DNA of 64,000 nucleotides, from the NCBI GenBank assembly GCA_934130175.1, contig CAKOXP010000001.1:57438-121437 (forward strand). Reading direction: 5' to 3'. This document shows positions 31,961-40,591 of the stretch, in pieces. The notes beneath the pieces were generated by a model. It had not been told where the DNA came from and ran no database searches. It was given only the letters and a program-made list of their open reading frames with translations. The stretch's first letter is position 1. Every line of letters starts with the position of its first letter. A program made the translations under genes and the position numbers. The DNA comes from an uncultured Bacilli bacterium (GTDB lineage Bacteria; Bacillota_I; Bacilli_A; RF39; UBA660).

Positions 31961-32695
31961 ATGTTAATTACAAGTATAAATAATCAAACTATTAAAGAAC
32001 TTGATAAATTAAAACAGAAAAAATATCGTGATTTAGAGCAAAAATTTTTAATAGAAGGTGAGCACTTAGTAGAAGAAGCTGAAAAGAGTTGGGTTTTAGA
32101 AAAAATTATTTTATTAGAAAATAGTGAATATCCTTCTAAACTAGAAAAAATTTATGTATCAAAAAGCGTTATGAAAAAACTTTCTTCTTTGGATACTCCT
32201 CCTAATGTAATTGGGGTTTGTAAAATGCTTTCTAGGAAGGAACTAGGCAAAAAGGTTTTACTACTTGATGATATTCAAGATCCTGGTAACTTAGGAACGA
32301 TAATTAGAAGTAGTGTAGCTTTTAATGTTGATAGTATTGTTATGTCTTTAAATACTGTTGATTTATATAATCCTAAAGTTATTAGAAGTACACAAGGAAT
32401 GATATTTAAAATTAACCTTATAAAAGATGATTTAGAACGAGTTATTGAAAAGTTAAAGAGTAAAAATATTCCTATATACACTACTAATGTTAATGGTGGA
32501 GAAAATATTAAAAATATAAATTCTACTGATTCTTATGGACTTATTATGGGAAATGAAGGTAATGGTGTTAAGGATGAAATTAGCGCTTTAGCAGATAGAA
32601 AAATTTATATTCCAATGAATAGTAAAGTAGAAAGTTTGAATGTTTCAGTAGCCGCAAGTATTTTATTATATGAACTAGGTGATAAAAATGGATAA
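31961..32695 (+). CDS. SpoU/TrmH-family RNA 2'-O-methyltransferase
   Basis: 244 residues: N-terminal substrate-binding part (KFLIEGEHLVEEA) and C-terminal SPOUT knot with DDIQDPGNLGTIIRS, IMGNEGNGVKDE and IPMNSKVESLNVSVAASILLYE, the three family motifs. It methylates a ribose in rRNA or tRNA; the target cannot be read. It overlaps rimM by 8 bases. Confidence 0.9.
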   Translation: MLITSINNQTIKELDKLKQKKYRDLEQKFLIEGEHLVEEAEKSWVLEKIILLENSEYPSKLEKIYVSKSVMKKLSSLDTPPNVIGVCKMLSRKELGKKVLLLDDIQDPGNLGTIIRSSVAFNVDSIVMSLNTVDLYNPKVIRSTQGMIFKINLIKDDLERVIEKLKSKNIPIYTTNVNGGENIKNINSTDSYGLIMGNEGNGVKDEISALADRKIYIPMNSKVESLNVSVAASILLYELGDKNG

Positions 32696-33173
32696 AGTAT
32701 ATATTGGAAAAATAGTTAATACACATGGTATTAAGGGTGAGATTAGAATATTAAGTAATTTTTTATATAAAGATAAAGCTTTTAAAGTAGGAACTAATAT
32801 TATTATTGATGAAGTTACATATAAGATTACTTCATACAGAAAGCATAAGCAATTTGATATGGTAACTTTAGATGGATTTAATGATATAAATCAGGTGTTA
32901 TTTCTAATGAAAAAGAAAGTATATAAAAAAAGAGATGAACTGAAACTTAATTCTTCTGAGATATTAGATGAAGACTTGATTAAGTATAAGGTGTTTGATG
33001 AAAATGAAAATAATGGTATAATAGAAGAAATTTTTTATGCAAGTCCTACTAATAAGATTTTAAGAGTTAAATTTCAAAAAGAAGTATTAATACCATATAA
33101 TTCACCTATGATAAAAAAAATTGATACTAACAATAAAACTATAGAAGTAGAATTAATTGAAGGAATGATATAG
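32688..33173 (+). CDS. rimM: Ribosome maturation factor RimM
   Basis: 161 residues. The N-terminal RimM domain starts VYIGKIVNTHGIKGEIRIL and is followed by a PRC-barrel domain that ends IPYNSPMIKKID. It binds S19 and helps 30S assembly. ATG 32688 is the start because AGGTGA lies directly before it; the earlier GTG at 32679 is part of that site. It is followed by trmD with no spacer, as in many bacteria. Confidence 0.92.
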   Translation: MDKVYIGKIVNTHGIKGEIRILSNFLYKDKAFKVGTNIIIDEVTYKITSYRKHKQFDMVTLDGFNDINQVLFLMKKKVYKKRDELKLNSSEILDEDLIKYKVFDENENNGIIEEIFYASPTNKILRVKFQKEVLIPYNSPMIKKIDTNNKTIEVELIEGMI

Positions 33174-33842
33174 ATGAAAATAGATATTTTAACTTTATTT
33201 CCAAATATGTTTGATAATGTTTTTGATGAATCAATCATTAAAAGAGCAAAATCTTCATCTAAGGTAAGTATTAATGTTCATAATTTTAGAGATTATTCTC
33301 TTGATTCTCATAAAAAAGTTGATGATACTCCTTATGGTGGAGGCTGTGGAATGGTTCTAATGGCTCAACCAATATATGATTGTGTTGAAAGCTTAAGAAC
33401 AAAAGATTCTAAAGTAATAATTTTAACTCCATCTGGAACTCCATATAAACAAGAAATTGCCTATGATCTATCAAAAGAGAAACATTTAATAATTATTTGT
33501 GGTCATTATGAGGGATTTGATGAACGAATTATGGCACTTGCTGATATACAGTTAAGTATCGGAGATTATGTTTTAACAGGTGGAGAAATACCTGCTATGG
33601 TGCTTGTTGACTCTATTACAAGACTTTTGCCTGGTGTTATTAAAGAAGAAAGTCACTTAGAAGATTCCTTTAATGAAGAGAAATTACTTGACTATCCAAC
33701 ATATACAAAGCCTCAAAATTTTAGAGGAATGGAAGTACCTGAGGTATTAATATCAGGAGACCATAAGAAAATAGCTGAATATCGTTATCAAGAAAGTTTA
33801 AGAAGAACAAGAGAAAAAAGACCTGATTTATTAGAAAAGTAG
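33174..33842 (+). CDS. trmD: tRNA (guanine37-N1)-methyltransferase
   Basis: 222 residues. Makes m1G37 in tRNA and prevents +1 frameshifts. The SPOUT knot motifs are ILTPSGTPYKQ, CGHYEGFDERI and SIGDYVLTGGEIPAM, and the N-terminus is IDILTLFPNMFDN. It directly follows rimM (TAGATG). The typical rpsP and rplS partners are not next to it. Confidence 0.96.
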   Translation: MKIDILTLFPNMFDNVFDESIIKRAKSSSKVSINVHNFRDYSLDSHKKVDDTPYGGGCGMVLMAQPIYDCVESLRTKDSKVIILTPSGTPYKQEIAYDLSKEKHLIIICGHYEGFDERIMALADIQLSIGDYVLTGGEIPAMVLVDSITRLLPGVIKEESHLEDSFNEEKLLDYPTYTKPQNFRGMEVPEVLISGDHKKIAEYRYQESLRRTREKRPDLLEK

Positions 33843-33851
33843 GTGAATATG

Positions 33852-34283
33852 ATGTATTTTCTAAATAGAAAAAGAATGAAAGATATAGTAGATGATTTAT
33901 ATTTATCAGGAGTAATGTTTGGAATAGAAAACAGAAGTTATAAGATAGGCACAGTAATTATTAAAAACTTAGAAATTTATGATAAAAAATTGGCTCATCC
34001 AATCGCTGTTATGCAAGTAAAGAAAAAATATGAAAAACTTATGAAGATACTACCTGATTTACTAATAAGTGATGATGATAGTGGAGAAAGTATTAGACAT
34101 GCTTTAAATGAAATAGAAAGATTTAGACAAATAATCAAAAATAAATATCGTGAATATTTAAAAGAAAAAGATTTAAAATTAATGTCTAGTCAGTTGAAAG
34201 TGCTTCAACGTGAGGCAAAAGCAAAATATTTAGAAATACAAAATAGCTATAGTTATGCCTCTTTTAAAGGCAGTAGTAAATAA
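33852..34283 (+). CDS. Conserved-looking hypothetical protein, unknown
   Basis: 143 residues, basic and helical, no membrane segment. Begins MYFLNRKRMKDIVDDLYLSG and ends in a long charged helix. The start follows AGGTGA at 33841-33846; ATG 33849 is possible but too close. It is coupled to trmD and lies in its operon, so a role near RNA maturation is possible but not shown. Confidence 0.7.
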   Translation: MYFLNRKRMKDIVDDLYLSGVMFGIENRSYKIGTVIIKNLEIYDKKLAHPIAVMQVKKKYEKLMKILPDLLISDDDSGESIRHALNEIERFRQIIKNKYREYLKEKDLKLMSSQLKVLQREAKAKYLEIQNSYSYASFKGSSK

Positions 34284-34336
34284 AGTGTAAATAAAGCTTA
34301 CTTTCATCTATTTTTTTCTTGTAAGAATGAAATTTT

Positions 34337-34345
34337 TGATATAAT
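34337..34345 (+). promoter_or_regulatory. Extended -10 promoter of the 34368 gene
   Basis: TG-A-TATAAT at 34337-34345. A -35-like TTCTTG lies 18 bp upstream. Confidence 0.5.
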
Positions 34346-34367
34346 CAAGAAAAGAAAGAGGTGCGTT

Positions 34368-35147
34368 ATGGAAGAAAAGAAGAAGAGTGGGAAAGGAAAA
34401 ACAGTATTTATAGTATTTTTAATTTTAGTAATTATTGGTCTTTCTGCCTATATTTGTTATGATAAGTTTCTAATAGGTGAAAAGAAGTGTGAAACTACAA
34501 AAGTTGATGATAGTGAAGAAGAAAATGTTGAAATATTAGACATTTATTCTAAAAAAGTACAGAATCTATATAATGAAACTCATCCATTTGGATGCTTAAC
34601 TGGATTTGATAACTTGTATTATAAAGGTGCTGTTACATATTCTAATTTAAAGAACTATGCGTTCTATATGGGTGTTAGAATGCTTGAAGAAGAAAAAAAT
34701 TCTAATACATTAGATAGTTTTACTTATGATGAAGTTAATACTAAAGCAAAAACTATTTTTGGAAAAGATTTTGTTTTAGAAGATAAGGAATACAGCTTAT
34801 GCCCATATAAATATGATAGTCAAACTAAGACATATACAGTTGATAAAGATAGTGGATGTGGATGTACTACTGGTCCAGAAGGTCCAATTGAAAATTTATA
34901 TAAGGCTGTAAAGAAGGATAATACTATTGAAATATATGAAGCAGTTATTTATAGCAAAGCCGATGAAGAAGGAAATATTATAGGATACTATAAAGATGCT
35001 TTATATAATCAAAAAATAAATGATGCTTGTTATGATGAAAAATTTTCATCTAAAGCCTGTATTGATGGTAGTACTAAGTACAAATATATTTTCGAAAAAG
35101 AAAAAGATAATTACATTTTGAAAAATGTTTATAAAGATACTGAATAA
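34368..35147 (+). CDS. Membrane-anchored exported protein, Cys-rich, unknown
   Basis: 259 residues. Basic N-terminus, membrane segment (about 12-33) and an exported part with eight or so Cys (for example CGCTTG around 170) that could form disulfides. No known domain. It has its own promoter and terminator, so it is monocistronic. Confidence 0.7.
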   Translation: MEEKKKSGKGKTVFIVFLILVIIGLSAYICYDKFLIGEKKCETTKVDDSEEENVEILDIYSKKVQNLYNETHPFGCLTGFDNLYYKGAVTYSNLKNYAFYMGVRMLEEEKNSNTLDSFTYDEVNTKAKTIFGKDFVLEDKEYSLCPYKYDSQTKTYTVDKDSGCGCTTGPEGPIENLYKAVKKDNTIEIYEAVIYSKADEEGNIIGYYKDALYNQKINDACYDEKFSSKACIDGSTKYKYIFEKEKDNYILKNVYKDTE

Positions 35148-35152
35148 TTTTT

Positions 35153-35186
35153 AGATAATTCGTACTATACGAGTTATCTTTTTTTT
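35153..35186 (+). terminator. Terminator after the 34368 gene, overlapping the next promoter
   Basis: An 11-bp stem from AGATAATTCGT (35153-35163) and ACGAGTTATCT (35169-35179), one G-T pair, then seven T. Confidence 0.85.
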
Positions 35187-35220
35187 GGTATAATCTATTT
35201 AGAATAGAGGGATAGATTAT
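35186..35220 (+). promoter_or_regulatory. Phosphoketolase promoter with inverted repeat to the start codon
   Basis: TG-G-TATAAT at 35186-35194. ATAATCTAT (35190-35198) and ATAGATTAT (35212-35220) form an inverted repeat from the -10 box to the start codon. The same arrangement precedes lepA. Confidence 0.55.
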
Positions 35221-37549
35221 GAAATATTTAACAAAAGAAGAAAATTTAAAACTACATAAGTATTTTAATGCTTTAAATTATTTATCAGTTGGACAACTAT
35301 ATTTACTTGATAATCCACTTTTAAAAAGAAAATTAAGTATTAATGATATAAAGCCTAATGTTGTTGGTCACTGGGGAACAGCTCCAGGTCAAAACTTTCT
35401 TTATATGCATCTTAATAGAATAATTAAAAAATATGATTTAGATATGATTTATATATCTGGTCCTGGTCATGGTGGAGAAGCAATGATTGCGAATAACTAC
35501 TTAGAAGGTGTTTATACTAAATTTTATAAAGATATTACTATGGATGAAGCTGGAATGAAAAAATTATTTAAGCAATTTTCTTTTCCAGGTGGGGTATCAT
35601 CTCATGTTGCTCCAGAAACGCCTGGTTCTATTCATGAAGGTGGGGAATTAGGATACAGTCTTGCTCATGCAACAGGGGCAGTTTTAGATAATCCTAATTT
35701 AATCGCAGCTTGTTGTGTAGGTGATGGAGAAGCAGAAACAGGACCACTTGCTACTTCTTGGAACTTTAATAAATTTTTAAATCCAAAGACAGATGGAATA
35801 GTACTACCAATTCTTCATCGTAATGGTTATAAGATTGCAAACCCTACTGTTTTTGGTAGAATGACTAAATTTGAAATGGAAGAATTTTTCTCAGGACTTG
35901 GTTTTAAACCATACTTAGTAACTGGTTCAGATATTACTAAAATGAATGATGATATGGCTCGAACTCTTGAAAAAGTTATTAAAAATATTAAACAATTAAA
36001 AGATGGAGTAACTTCTAAATGGCCAATTATTATTTTAACTACTCCAAAGGGGTGGACTGGTCCTAAAATAGTTGAAGAAAAACAAATAGAAGGAAGCTTT
36101 AGAGCTCATCAAATTCCAATTACAATATCTAATTCTAAATTAGAAGGATTAACTTTAGTTGAAAAATGGCTTAAAAGTTATCATCCAGAAGAGTTATTTG
36201 ATGAGAATGGAAAACTAATTAAAGAATTACGTGACTTAAATCCAAAACTTGAAAAGTGTATGGGAATGAGTAAATACGCTAATGGGGGATTATTATTAAA
36301 AGATTTAATTACTCCTAATTGGGAAGATTATGCACTTGATATAAAAATTCCAGGTGAAAAAGATTTCCAAGATACAATTCAATTAGGTGCTTATGTTAGA
36401 GATTTATTTACTTTAAACGCTAAGAATAAGAATTTTAGAATTTTTGGGCCAGATGAGGCTTTATCTAATAGATTTAATCATATTTTTGAGGTTGAAAATA
36501 GAACCTGGGATAGTAAAATCCTAAAGAGTGATGAATATTTATCACCAACTGGTAGAGTAATGGATTCATATCTATCAGAACATTTTTGTGAAGGATTACT
36601 TGAAGGATATTTACTTACAGGTAGATATGGTTTTATTCATAGTTATGAAGCATTTATTAGAATAATTGATTCTATGGCTAGTCAACACGCTAAATGGTTA
36701 AAAGTAACAAAACAAATTCCTTGGCGTGAAGAAATTGCTTCTCTTAACTTTATGCTTGTATCACATGTTTTCCAACAAGATCATAATGGTTATACTCATC
36801 AAGATCCAGGATTTCTAAACCACTTGGTTACTAAAAAAGCTGATATTGTTAGAATGTATTTACCACCTGATACAAATTGTTTATTATCATGTTTTGATCA
36901 TTGTATTAAAACAAAGAATCATATTAATGTAATCATTGCATCAAAGCATCCTAGACCTCAATGGTTAAATAAGGAAGAGGCTAAAATTCATTGTAAAAAA
37001 GGTATTGGTATTTGGGATTTTGCAAGTGATAAAGGAGAGGTCGATATTGTCTTTGCTTGTGCAGGGGAAACTCCAACTTTAGAAGCACTTGCTGCTGTTG
37101 ATATATTAAAAACATCTATTAAAGATTTAAAAGTTCGTGTTATTAATGTTGTCGATTTAATGAGGCTTGTTTCACCTAGTGAACATCCACACGGATTAAG
37201 TGATGAAGAATATGATAGGCTATTTACTAAAGATAAGCCAATAATCTTTAACTTCCATGGTTATCCATCATTAATTCATCAATTAACATATAAAAGACAT
37301 AATAGAAATATGCATGTTCATGGATATAAGGAAGAAGGAACTATTACAACAGCGTTTGATATTAGAGTTCAAAATGAAATAGATAGATTCCATTTAGTAA
37401 TTTCTGCAATTAAAGAAATGCCTAAATATGAAAAAAGTGCACAAGTATTGGTTGATTGGTGTAATGATATGTTAGATAAACATAAGAAATATATTTGTGA
37501 ATATGGTGAAGATATGCCATATATAAGAGAATGGAAATTTAAAAAATAA
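35219..37549 (+). CDS. xfp: Xylulose-5-phosphate/fructose-6-phosphate phosphoketolase
   Basis: 776 residues, full length for the family. The ThDP enzyme splits xylulose 5-phosphate (and often fructose 6-phosphate) with phosphate to acetyl phosphate and a sugar phosphate, the key step of the phosphoketolase pathway. Motifs: HWGTAPGQNFLYMH, SGPGHGGEAMIANNY, PGGVSSHVAPETPGS and the ThDP site GDGEAETGPLATSW. GAGGGATAG precedes ATG 35219. The enzyme would let the cell ferment pentoses and hexoses to acetate plus lactate or ethanol. Confidence 0.96.
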   Translation: MKYLTKEENLKLHKYFNALNYLSVGQLYLLDNPLLKRKLSINDIKPNVVGHWGTAPGQNFLYMHLNRIIKKYDLDMIYISGPGHGGEAMIANNYLEGVYTKFYKDITMDEAGMKKLFKQFSFPGGVSSHVAPETPGSIHEGGELGYSLAHATGAVLDNPNLIAACCVGDGEAETGPLATSWNFNKFLNPKTDGIVLPILHRNGYKIANPTVFGRMTKFEMEEFFSGLGFKPYLVTGSDITKMNDDMARTLEKVIKNIKQLKDGVTSKWPIIILTTPKGWTGPKIVEEKQIEGSFRAHQIPITISNSKLEGLTLVEKWLKSYHPEELFDENGKLIKELRDLNPKLEKCMGMSKYANGGLLLKDLITPNWEDYALDIKIPGEKDFQDTIQLGAYVRDLFTLNAKNKNFRIFGPDEALSNRFNHIFEVENRTWDSKILKSDEYLSPTGRVMDSYLSEHFCEGLLEGYLLTGRYGFIHSYEAFIRIIDSMASQHAKWLKVTKQIPWREEIASLNFMLVSHVFQQDHNGYTHQDPGFLNHLVTKKADIVRMYLPPDTNCLLSCFDHCIKTKNHINVIIASKHPRPQWLNKEEAKIHCKKGIGIWDFASDKGEVDIVFACAGETPTLEALAAVDILKTSIKDLKVRVINVVDLMRLVSPSEHPHGLSDEEYDRLFTKDKPIIFNFHGYPSLIHQLTYKRHNRNMHVHGYKEEGTITTAFDIRVQNEIDRFHLVISAIKEMPKYEKSAQVLVDWCNDMLDKHKKYICEYGEDMPYIREWKFKK

Positions 37550-37580
37550 AAGAATCTGATTAATTTCGGATTCTTTTGTT
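37548..37580 (+). terminator. Phosphoketolase terminator
   Basis: AAAAGAATC (37548-37556) pairs with GATTCTTTT (37569-37577). The stop codon is in the stem. Confidence 0.8.
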
Positions 37581-37651
37581 TGATGCTATCATATTGATAA
37601 AAGACTAAAGTTATAGTATAATATGGTTCGATTCAAAAGGGTGATTTGGTT

Positions 37652-39142
37652 ATGAATGAAGATTTAAAAATAATAAAGAAAAAATATGGCGAAAATATGA
37701 TGAAGTTGTGTAGAGAACTCTTCCCTTCGTTATTGGAACAGAAGGGGTTATTGCCACAACTAATGCTTGAACATTTTGTTCCATCGCATGAACTATATGA
37801 TGATATTGTAAATAATGGTTTAAATACAGCCTTTAAAAGCTATATCTATGATATTTCAAATATAAAAGAAGAAAAAATTGGGAATAGTACTGTTAAAACA
37901 CCAAAAGAGTTATTAGATGAAGCAGGATATGATTTATATGAATGTCATAGTGAAGAAGAAATTCAGGCCTTTAGAAAATATTACAAAAATAATGAAGCGT
38001 TATGTACATTTAGGGGTAATCGCTTAGATAGATGTCATGTCTTTTTTGCTGTAAAGAAGAATGTTGATGAGATTAAAAGAAAAGATTTTGATAAACCACA
38101 AAGACAGGACTTATATGGAACATCAGTGATTAGTATTCAGTTTACAAGAGATGAAGCACATACACTATCCATAAAAAATAGATATAATCATAAAGTATCC
38201 AATCCTGATTCAACTTTTTCCAATAATCTAGATAATATTGTACCAGGTCTTACTGAAAGCTTTGAAAAGTATTATGGAATGGTTCAAAAACATAAGAATC
38301 AGGGATTTGAAATGCCAAATTATGTATGTGTAAATGGAAAATATTATAAATATAATTATGAAATAAATAACATCTATTACTGTACTGGTAATATAATAAT
38401 AGATAATTTTGAAATAAAAGAATTAGCCAAGGAAAAATATATAGTATTTGATTATTTTATTTTAGATCTAGTAAATAAAAAAATAAGCTTATATGATGAA
38501 TCATTAGAAAGTTCTTTTGTTGATGGTTTTAATGATATTGATACTATAGAGATAAAAAGACAGGATAATGAAAAAATAATTGTTATAAAAAATAGTGGTG
38601 ATGATATATTTATTAAACTAGATAACGATAATAAAATTATTAGCTATATTAATAATAATATAGAAAAAATAGATGATACTTTCTTGTTTAGAAATCAAGA
38701 AATGGAAGAACTATATCTACCTAAAGTTAAAACTATAGGAAGGGGGTTTCTTTACTATAATACGAAATTAAAAAAACTATTTTTACCTGAAGCAGAAACA
38801 ATAGACGATTCTTTCTTGGCAAACAATGAAGATATGGAAGAACTATCTCTACCTAAGGTTAAAACTATAGGAGATTACGCACTCTTATCTAATAGGAAGC
38901 TAAAAAAACTATATTTGCCTGAAGCAGAAACAATAGGTCATAATTTTTTACATAGCCAAAGTTTAATATCAAAAATTAAACTTTATTTACAACAAAAATA
39001 TTTTATAAAAAAAGAGTTAGAATCTAATTCAGAACAAGTAAATTCTTTCTTGCATGATATTGGTATACTTTCATATAAAGACGATAATACTGATTTTAAT
39101 ACATCTAATAATCAAAAAAACAAAACAATGGTAAAGAAATAA
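37652..39142 (+). CDS. Protein with unknown N-terminal domain and C-terminal leucine-rich (BspA-like) repeats
   Basis: 496 residues. The N-terminal region (about 1-230) is a soluble domain with clear conserved-looking islands: MMKLCRELFP, KTPKELLDEAGYDLYEC, GNRLDRCHVFFAVKKNVDEI and YGTSVISIQFTR. I do not recognise it. A middle beta-rich part follows (about 230-345). Four BspA-type repeats of the MEELYLPKVKTIG/LKKLFLPEAETI type run from about 347 to 436. No signal peptide, so it is probably cytoplasmic or exported by a special route. ATG 37652 after AAGGGTGAT is used; the TTG at 37646 is inside that context. It may bind a protein through the repeats. Confidence 0.75.
   Translation: MNEDLKIIKKKYGENMMKLCRELFPSLLEQKGLLPQLMLEHFVPSHELYDDIVNNGLNTAFKSYIYDISNIKEEKIGNSTVKTPKELLDEAGYDLYECHSEEEIQAFRKYYKNNEALCTFRGNRLDRCHVFFAVKKNVDEIKRKDFDKPQRQDLYGTSVISIQFTRDEAHTLSIKNRYNHKVSNPDSTFSNNLDNIVPGLTESFEKYYGMVQKHKNQGFEMPNYVCVNGKYYKYNYEINNIYYCTGNIIIDNFEIKELAKEKYIVFDYFILDLVNKKISLYDESLESSFVDGFNDIDTIEIKRQDNEKIIVIKNSGDDIFIKLDNDNKIISYINNNIEKIDDTFLFRNQEMEELYLPKVKTIGRGFLYYNTKLKKLFLPEAETIDDSFLANNEDMEELSLPKVKTIGDYALLSNRKLKKLYLPEAETIGHNFLHSQSLISKIKLYLQQKYFIKKELESNSEQVNSFLHDIGILSYKDDNTDFNTSNNQKNKTMVKK
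38702..38965 (+). repeat. Tandem 132-bp repeat inside the LRR gene
   Basis: Two copies with a 132-base period (ATGGAAG at 38702 and 38834) code for 44-residue units, each of two leucine-rich repeats. The copies are similar enough for slippage or recombination. Confidence 0.75.
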
Positions 39143-39174
39143 TAGCCAAAGATATAGATTAATTTATCTATAAG

Positions 39175-39206
39175 TCTAAAATCTGATTAATTTCAGATTT
39201 TTTTCA
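39175..39206 (+). terminator. Terminator after the LRR gene
   Basis: AAATCTGA pairs with TCAGATTT around TTAATT, followed by T. The same loop sequence occurs at the phosphoketolase terminator. Confidence 0.75.
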
Positions 39207-39239
39207 TATTTTCCCACAAAATCTCCATAATTTCTACAT
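39199..39239 (+). repeat. Leader module shared with 453-495
   Basis: Eighteen bases identical to 453-470 plus a second matching block at 39227-39239. Precedes the broken thioredoxin-like gene. Confidence 0.6.
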
Positions 39240-39278
39240 ATTGATTTGATATAGTTAATACAGAAAGGAGATGATATT

Positions 39279-39505
39279 ATCGAGATAAAGATAATAGGAG
39301 TTAATTGTAGTAACGGGATTAAACTAAAGAAAATGGTTAATCGTGCTACTGAAGAAATTGAAGAGGAGGTAAAAGTTACCGAAATAGGAGAAAAGGATAA
39401 AAAGTATGGAATAAAAAATTTTCCAGCTTTGATAATAAATAATGATGTTGTGAAGGGAAGGTGTTAACTGTAAGAGAAATTAAAAAACTATTACTCTCAT
39501 ACTAA
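39279..39505 (+). pseudogene. Thioredoxin-like (Thioredoxin_3/TM0996-type) gene with lost start codon and 3' frameshift
   Basis: Frame one reads EIKIIGVNCSNGIKLKKMVN, then YGIKNFPALIINNDVV, typical of small single-domain thioredoxin-like proteins with a Cys near the start and a cis-Pro loop (NFPALI). Then it ends early. A different frame continues KVLTVREIKKLLLS, the expected C-terminus. This is explained by loss of four bases near 39450, for example one unit of a GTGA repeat. At the 5' end AAAGGAG is followed by ATC (39279) where ATG is expected. Both ends are therefore damaged. It fills most of the gene-free stretch 39143-39628. Confidence 0.6.
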
Positions 39506-39548
39506 ATATATATAATATTATAAAATTACTATCATATTAACTTTTAAA

Positions 39549-39574
39549 TCTGACTAAATAGTCAGATTTTTCTA
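39549..39574 (+). terminator. Terminator after the thioredoxin-like pseudogene
   Basis: AATCTGACT pairs with AGTCAGATT, followed by TTTT. The hairpin is intact although the gene is broken. Confidence 0.65.
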
Positions 39575-39628
39575 TGGAAAAAATAATATAAGTATGATAA
39601 ACTATTAATATAATAGAGGTGGTTAAAT

Positions 39629-39943
39629 ATGTATATTGATTTAATTTTATTAATAGTTTTAATGGTTATTGTTATAATGTTTTTCAAAAGATTCTCGTCT
39701 TTTGTATTCTTTATCGCAATATTTGATATTTTCTTTAGGATTTTGACATTCATTAAGTTAAATATTCCTCTTCAGGATGTAGCAACTGTCATGGATAAAT
39801 ATATTCCAACAGGAATACTTGGAATTATTTCTAAGTATACTAGTGGCATATTTACGACTATATTTGATTGGGCCTATGTTATTATTATGGCAATTTTCTT
39901 ATTCTATATTACTAGAATCTTCTTTAAGAAAAAGAAAATTTAA
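39629..39943 (+). CDS. Small membrane protein, unknown
   Basis: 104 residues with three to four hydrophobic segments (about 4-20, 24-45, 62-78 and 80-100) and a Lys-rich C-terminus. GAGGTGG precedes ATG 39629; a TATGAT -10-like element lies at 39593-39598. No recognised family. A strong terminator follows immediately. Confidence 0.68.
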   Translation: MYIDLILLIVLMVIVIMFFKRFSSFVFFIAIFDIFFRILTFIKLNIPLQDVATVMDKYIPTGILGIISKYTSGIFTTIFDWAYVIIMAIFLFYITRIFFKKKKI

Positions 39944-39966
39944 AAAACTCCTGGAATGGAGTTTTT
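39943..39966 (+). terminator. Terminator after the small membrane protein gene
   Basis: AAAAACTCC (39943-39951) pairs perfectly with GGAGTTTTT (39958-39966). Confidence 0.82.
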
Positions 39967-40039
39967 CATTTGACGTTAACTTGTTAATTTAAATTGAAGA
40001 ATAAACAAATATATGATATATTTTAATAGGTGATATGAT

Positions 40040-40564
40040 ATGAAAATAGAAACTGTAGTTACAGGAGCATTAGAAGAAAATTGTTATATATTAATAAAAA
40101 ATAATACTTGTTTAGTAGTTGATCCTGGGGATGATTATCAACTTATTAAAGAGAAAATAAAAGATAATAAAATTTTAGGGGTATTAATTACTCATTCTCA
40201 TTTTGATCATATAGGGGCTTTAAGAAATTTTTTGACTAAAAGAAGTATTAAAATCTTTAAGAAGAGTAATACTTTAGAGCAAGAATATTCTATAGGAGAT
40301 TTTAAATTTAAGTGTATTTATACTCCAGGTCATTCAGCTGACTCCATTAGCTTTTATTTTGAAGAAGATAATGCTATGTTTGTAGGCGACTTTATATTTA
40401 AAGGTAGTATTGGTAGATGTGATTTACCAACAGGTGATACTAAAGTTATGCAGGAAAGTCTTAATATGATTAAGAATTATCCAGATGATGTTAAGATATA
40501 TAATGGACATGGTGATGTTACTACATTAGGTGAAGAAAAGAAAAATAATCCATATTTTCAATAA
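40040..40564 (+). CDS. MBL-fold metallo-hydrolase, glyoxalase II-like (YqgX type)
   Basis: 174 residues, compact metallo-beta-lactamase fold. Metal ligands: THSHFDHIGAL (HxHxDH), PGHSADSI, GDFIFKGSIGR and NGHGDVTTLG. Shorter than classical GloB (about 250), and lacks the glutathione-binding C-terminal domain, so the substrate may be another thioester. AGGTGAT precedes ATG 40040. Confidence 0.88.
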   Translation: MKIETVVTGALEENCYILIKNNTCLVVDPGDDYQLIKEKIKDNKILGVLITHSHFDHIGALRNFLTKRSIKIFKKSNTLEQEYSIGDFKFKCIYTPGHSADSISFYFEEDNAMFVGDFIFKGSIGRCDLPTGDTKVMQESLNMIKNYPDDVKIYNGHGDVTTLGEEKKNNPYFQ

Positions 40565-40591
40565 GTGAATACGATCTTGTATTCACTTTTT
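40563..40591. terminator. Terminator between converging genes
   Basis: AAGTGAATAC (40563-40572) pairs with GTATTCACTT (40579-40588), then T. Confidence 0.82.
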
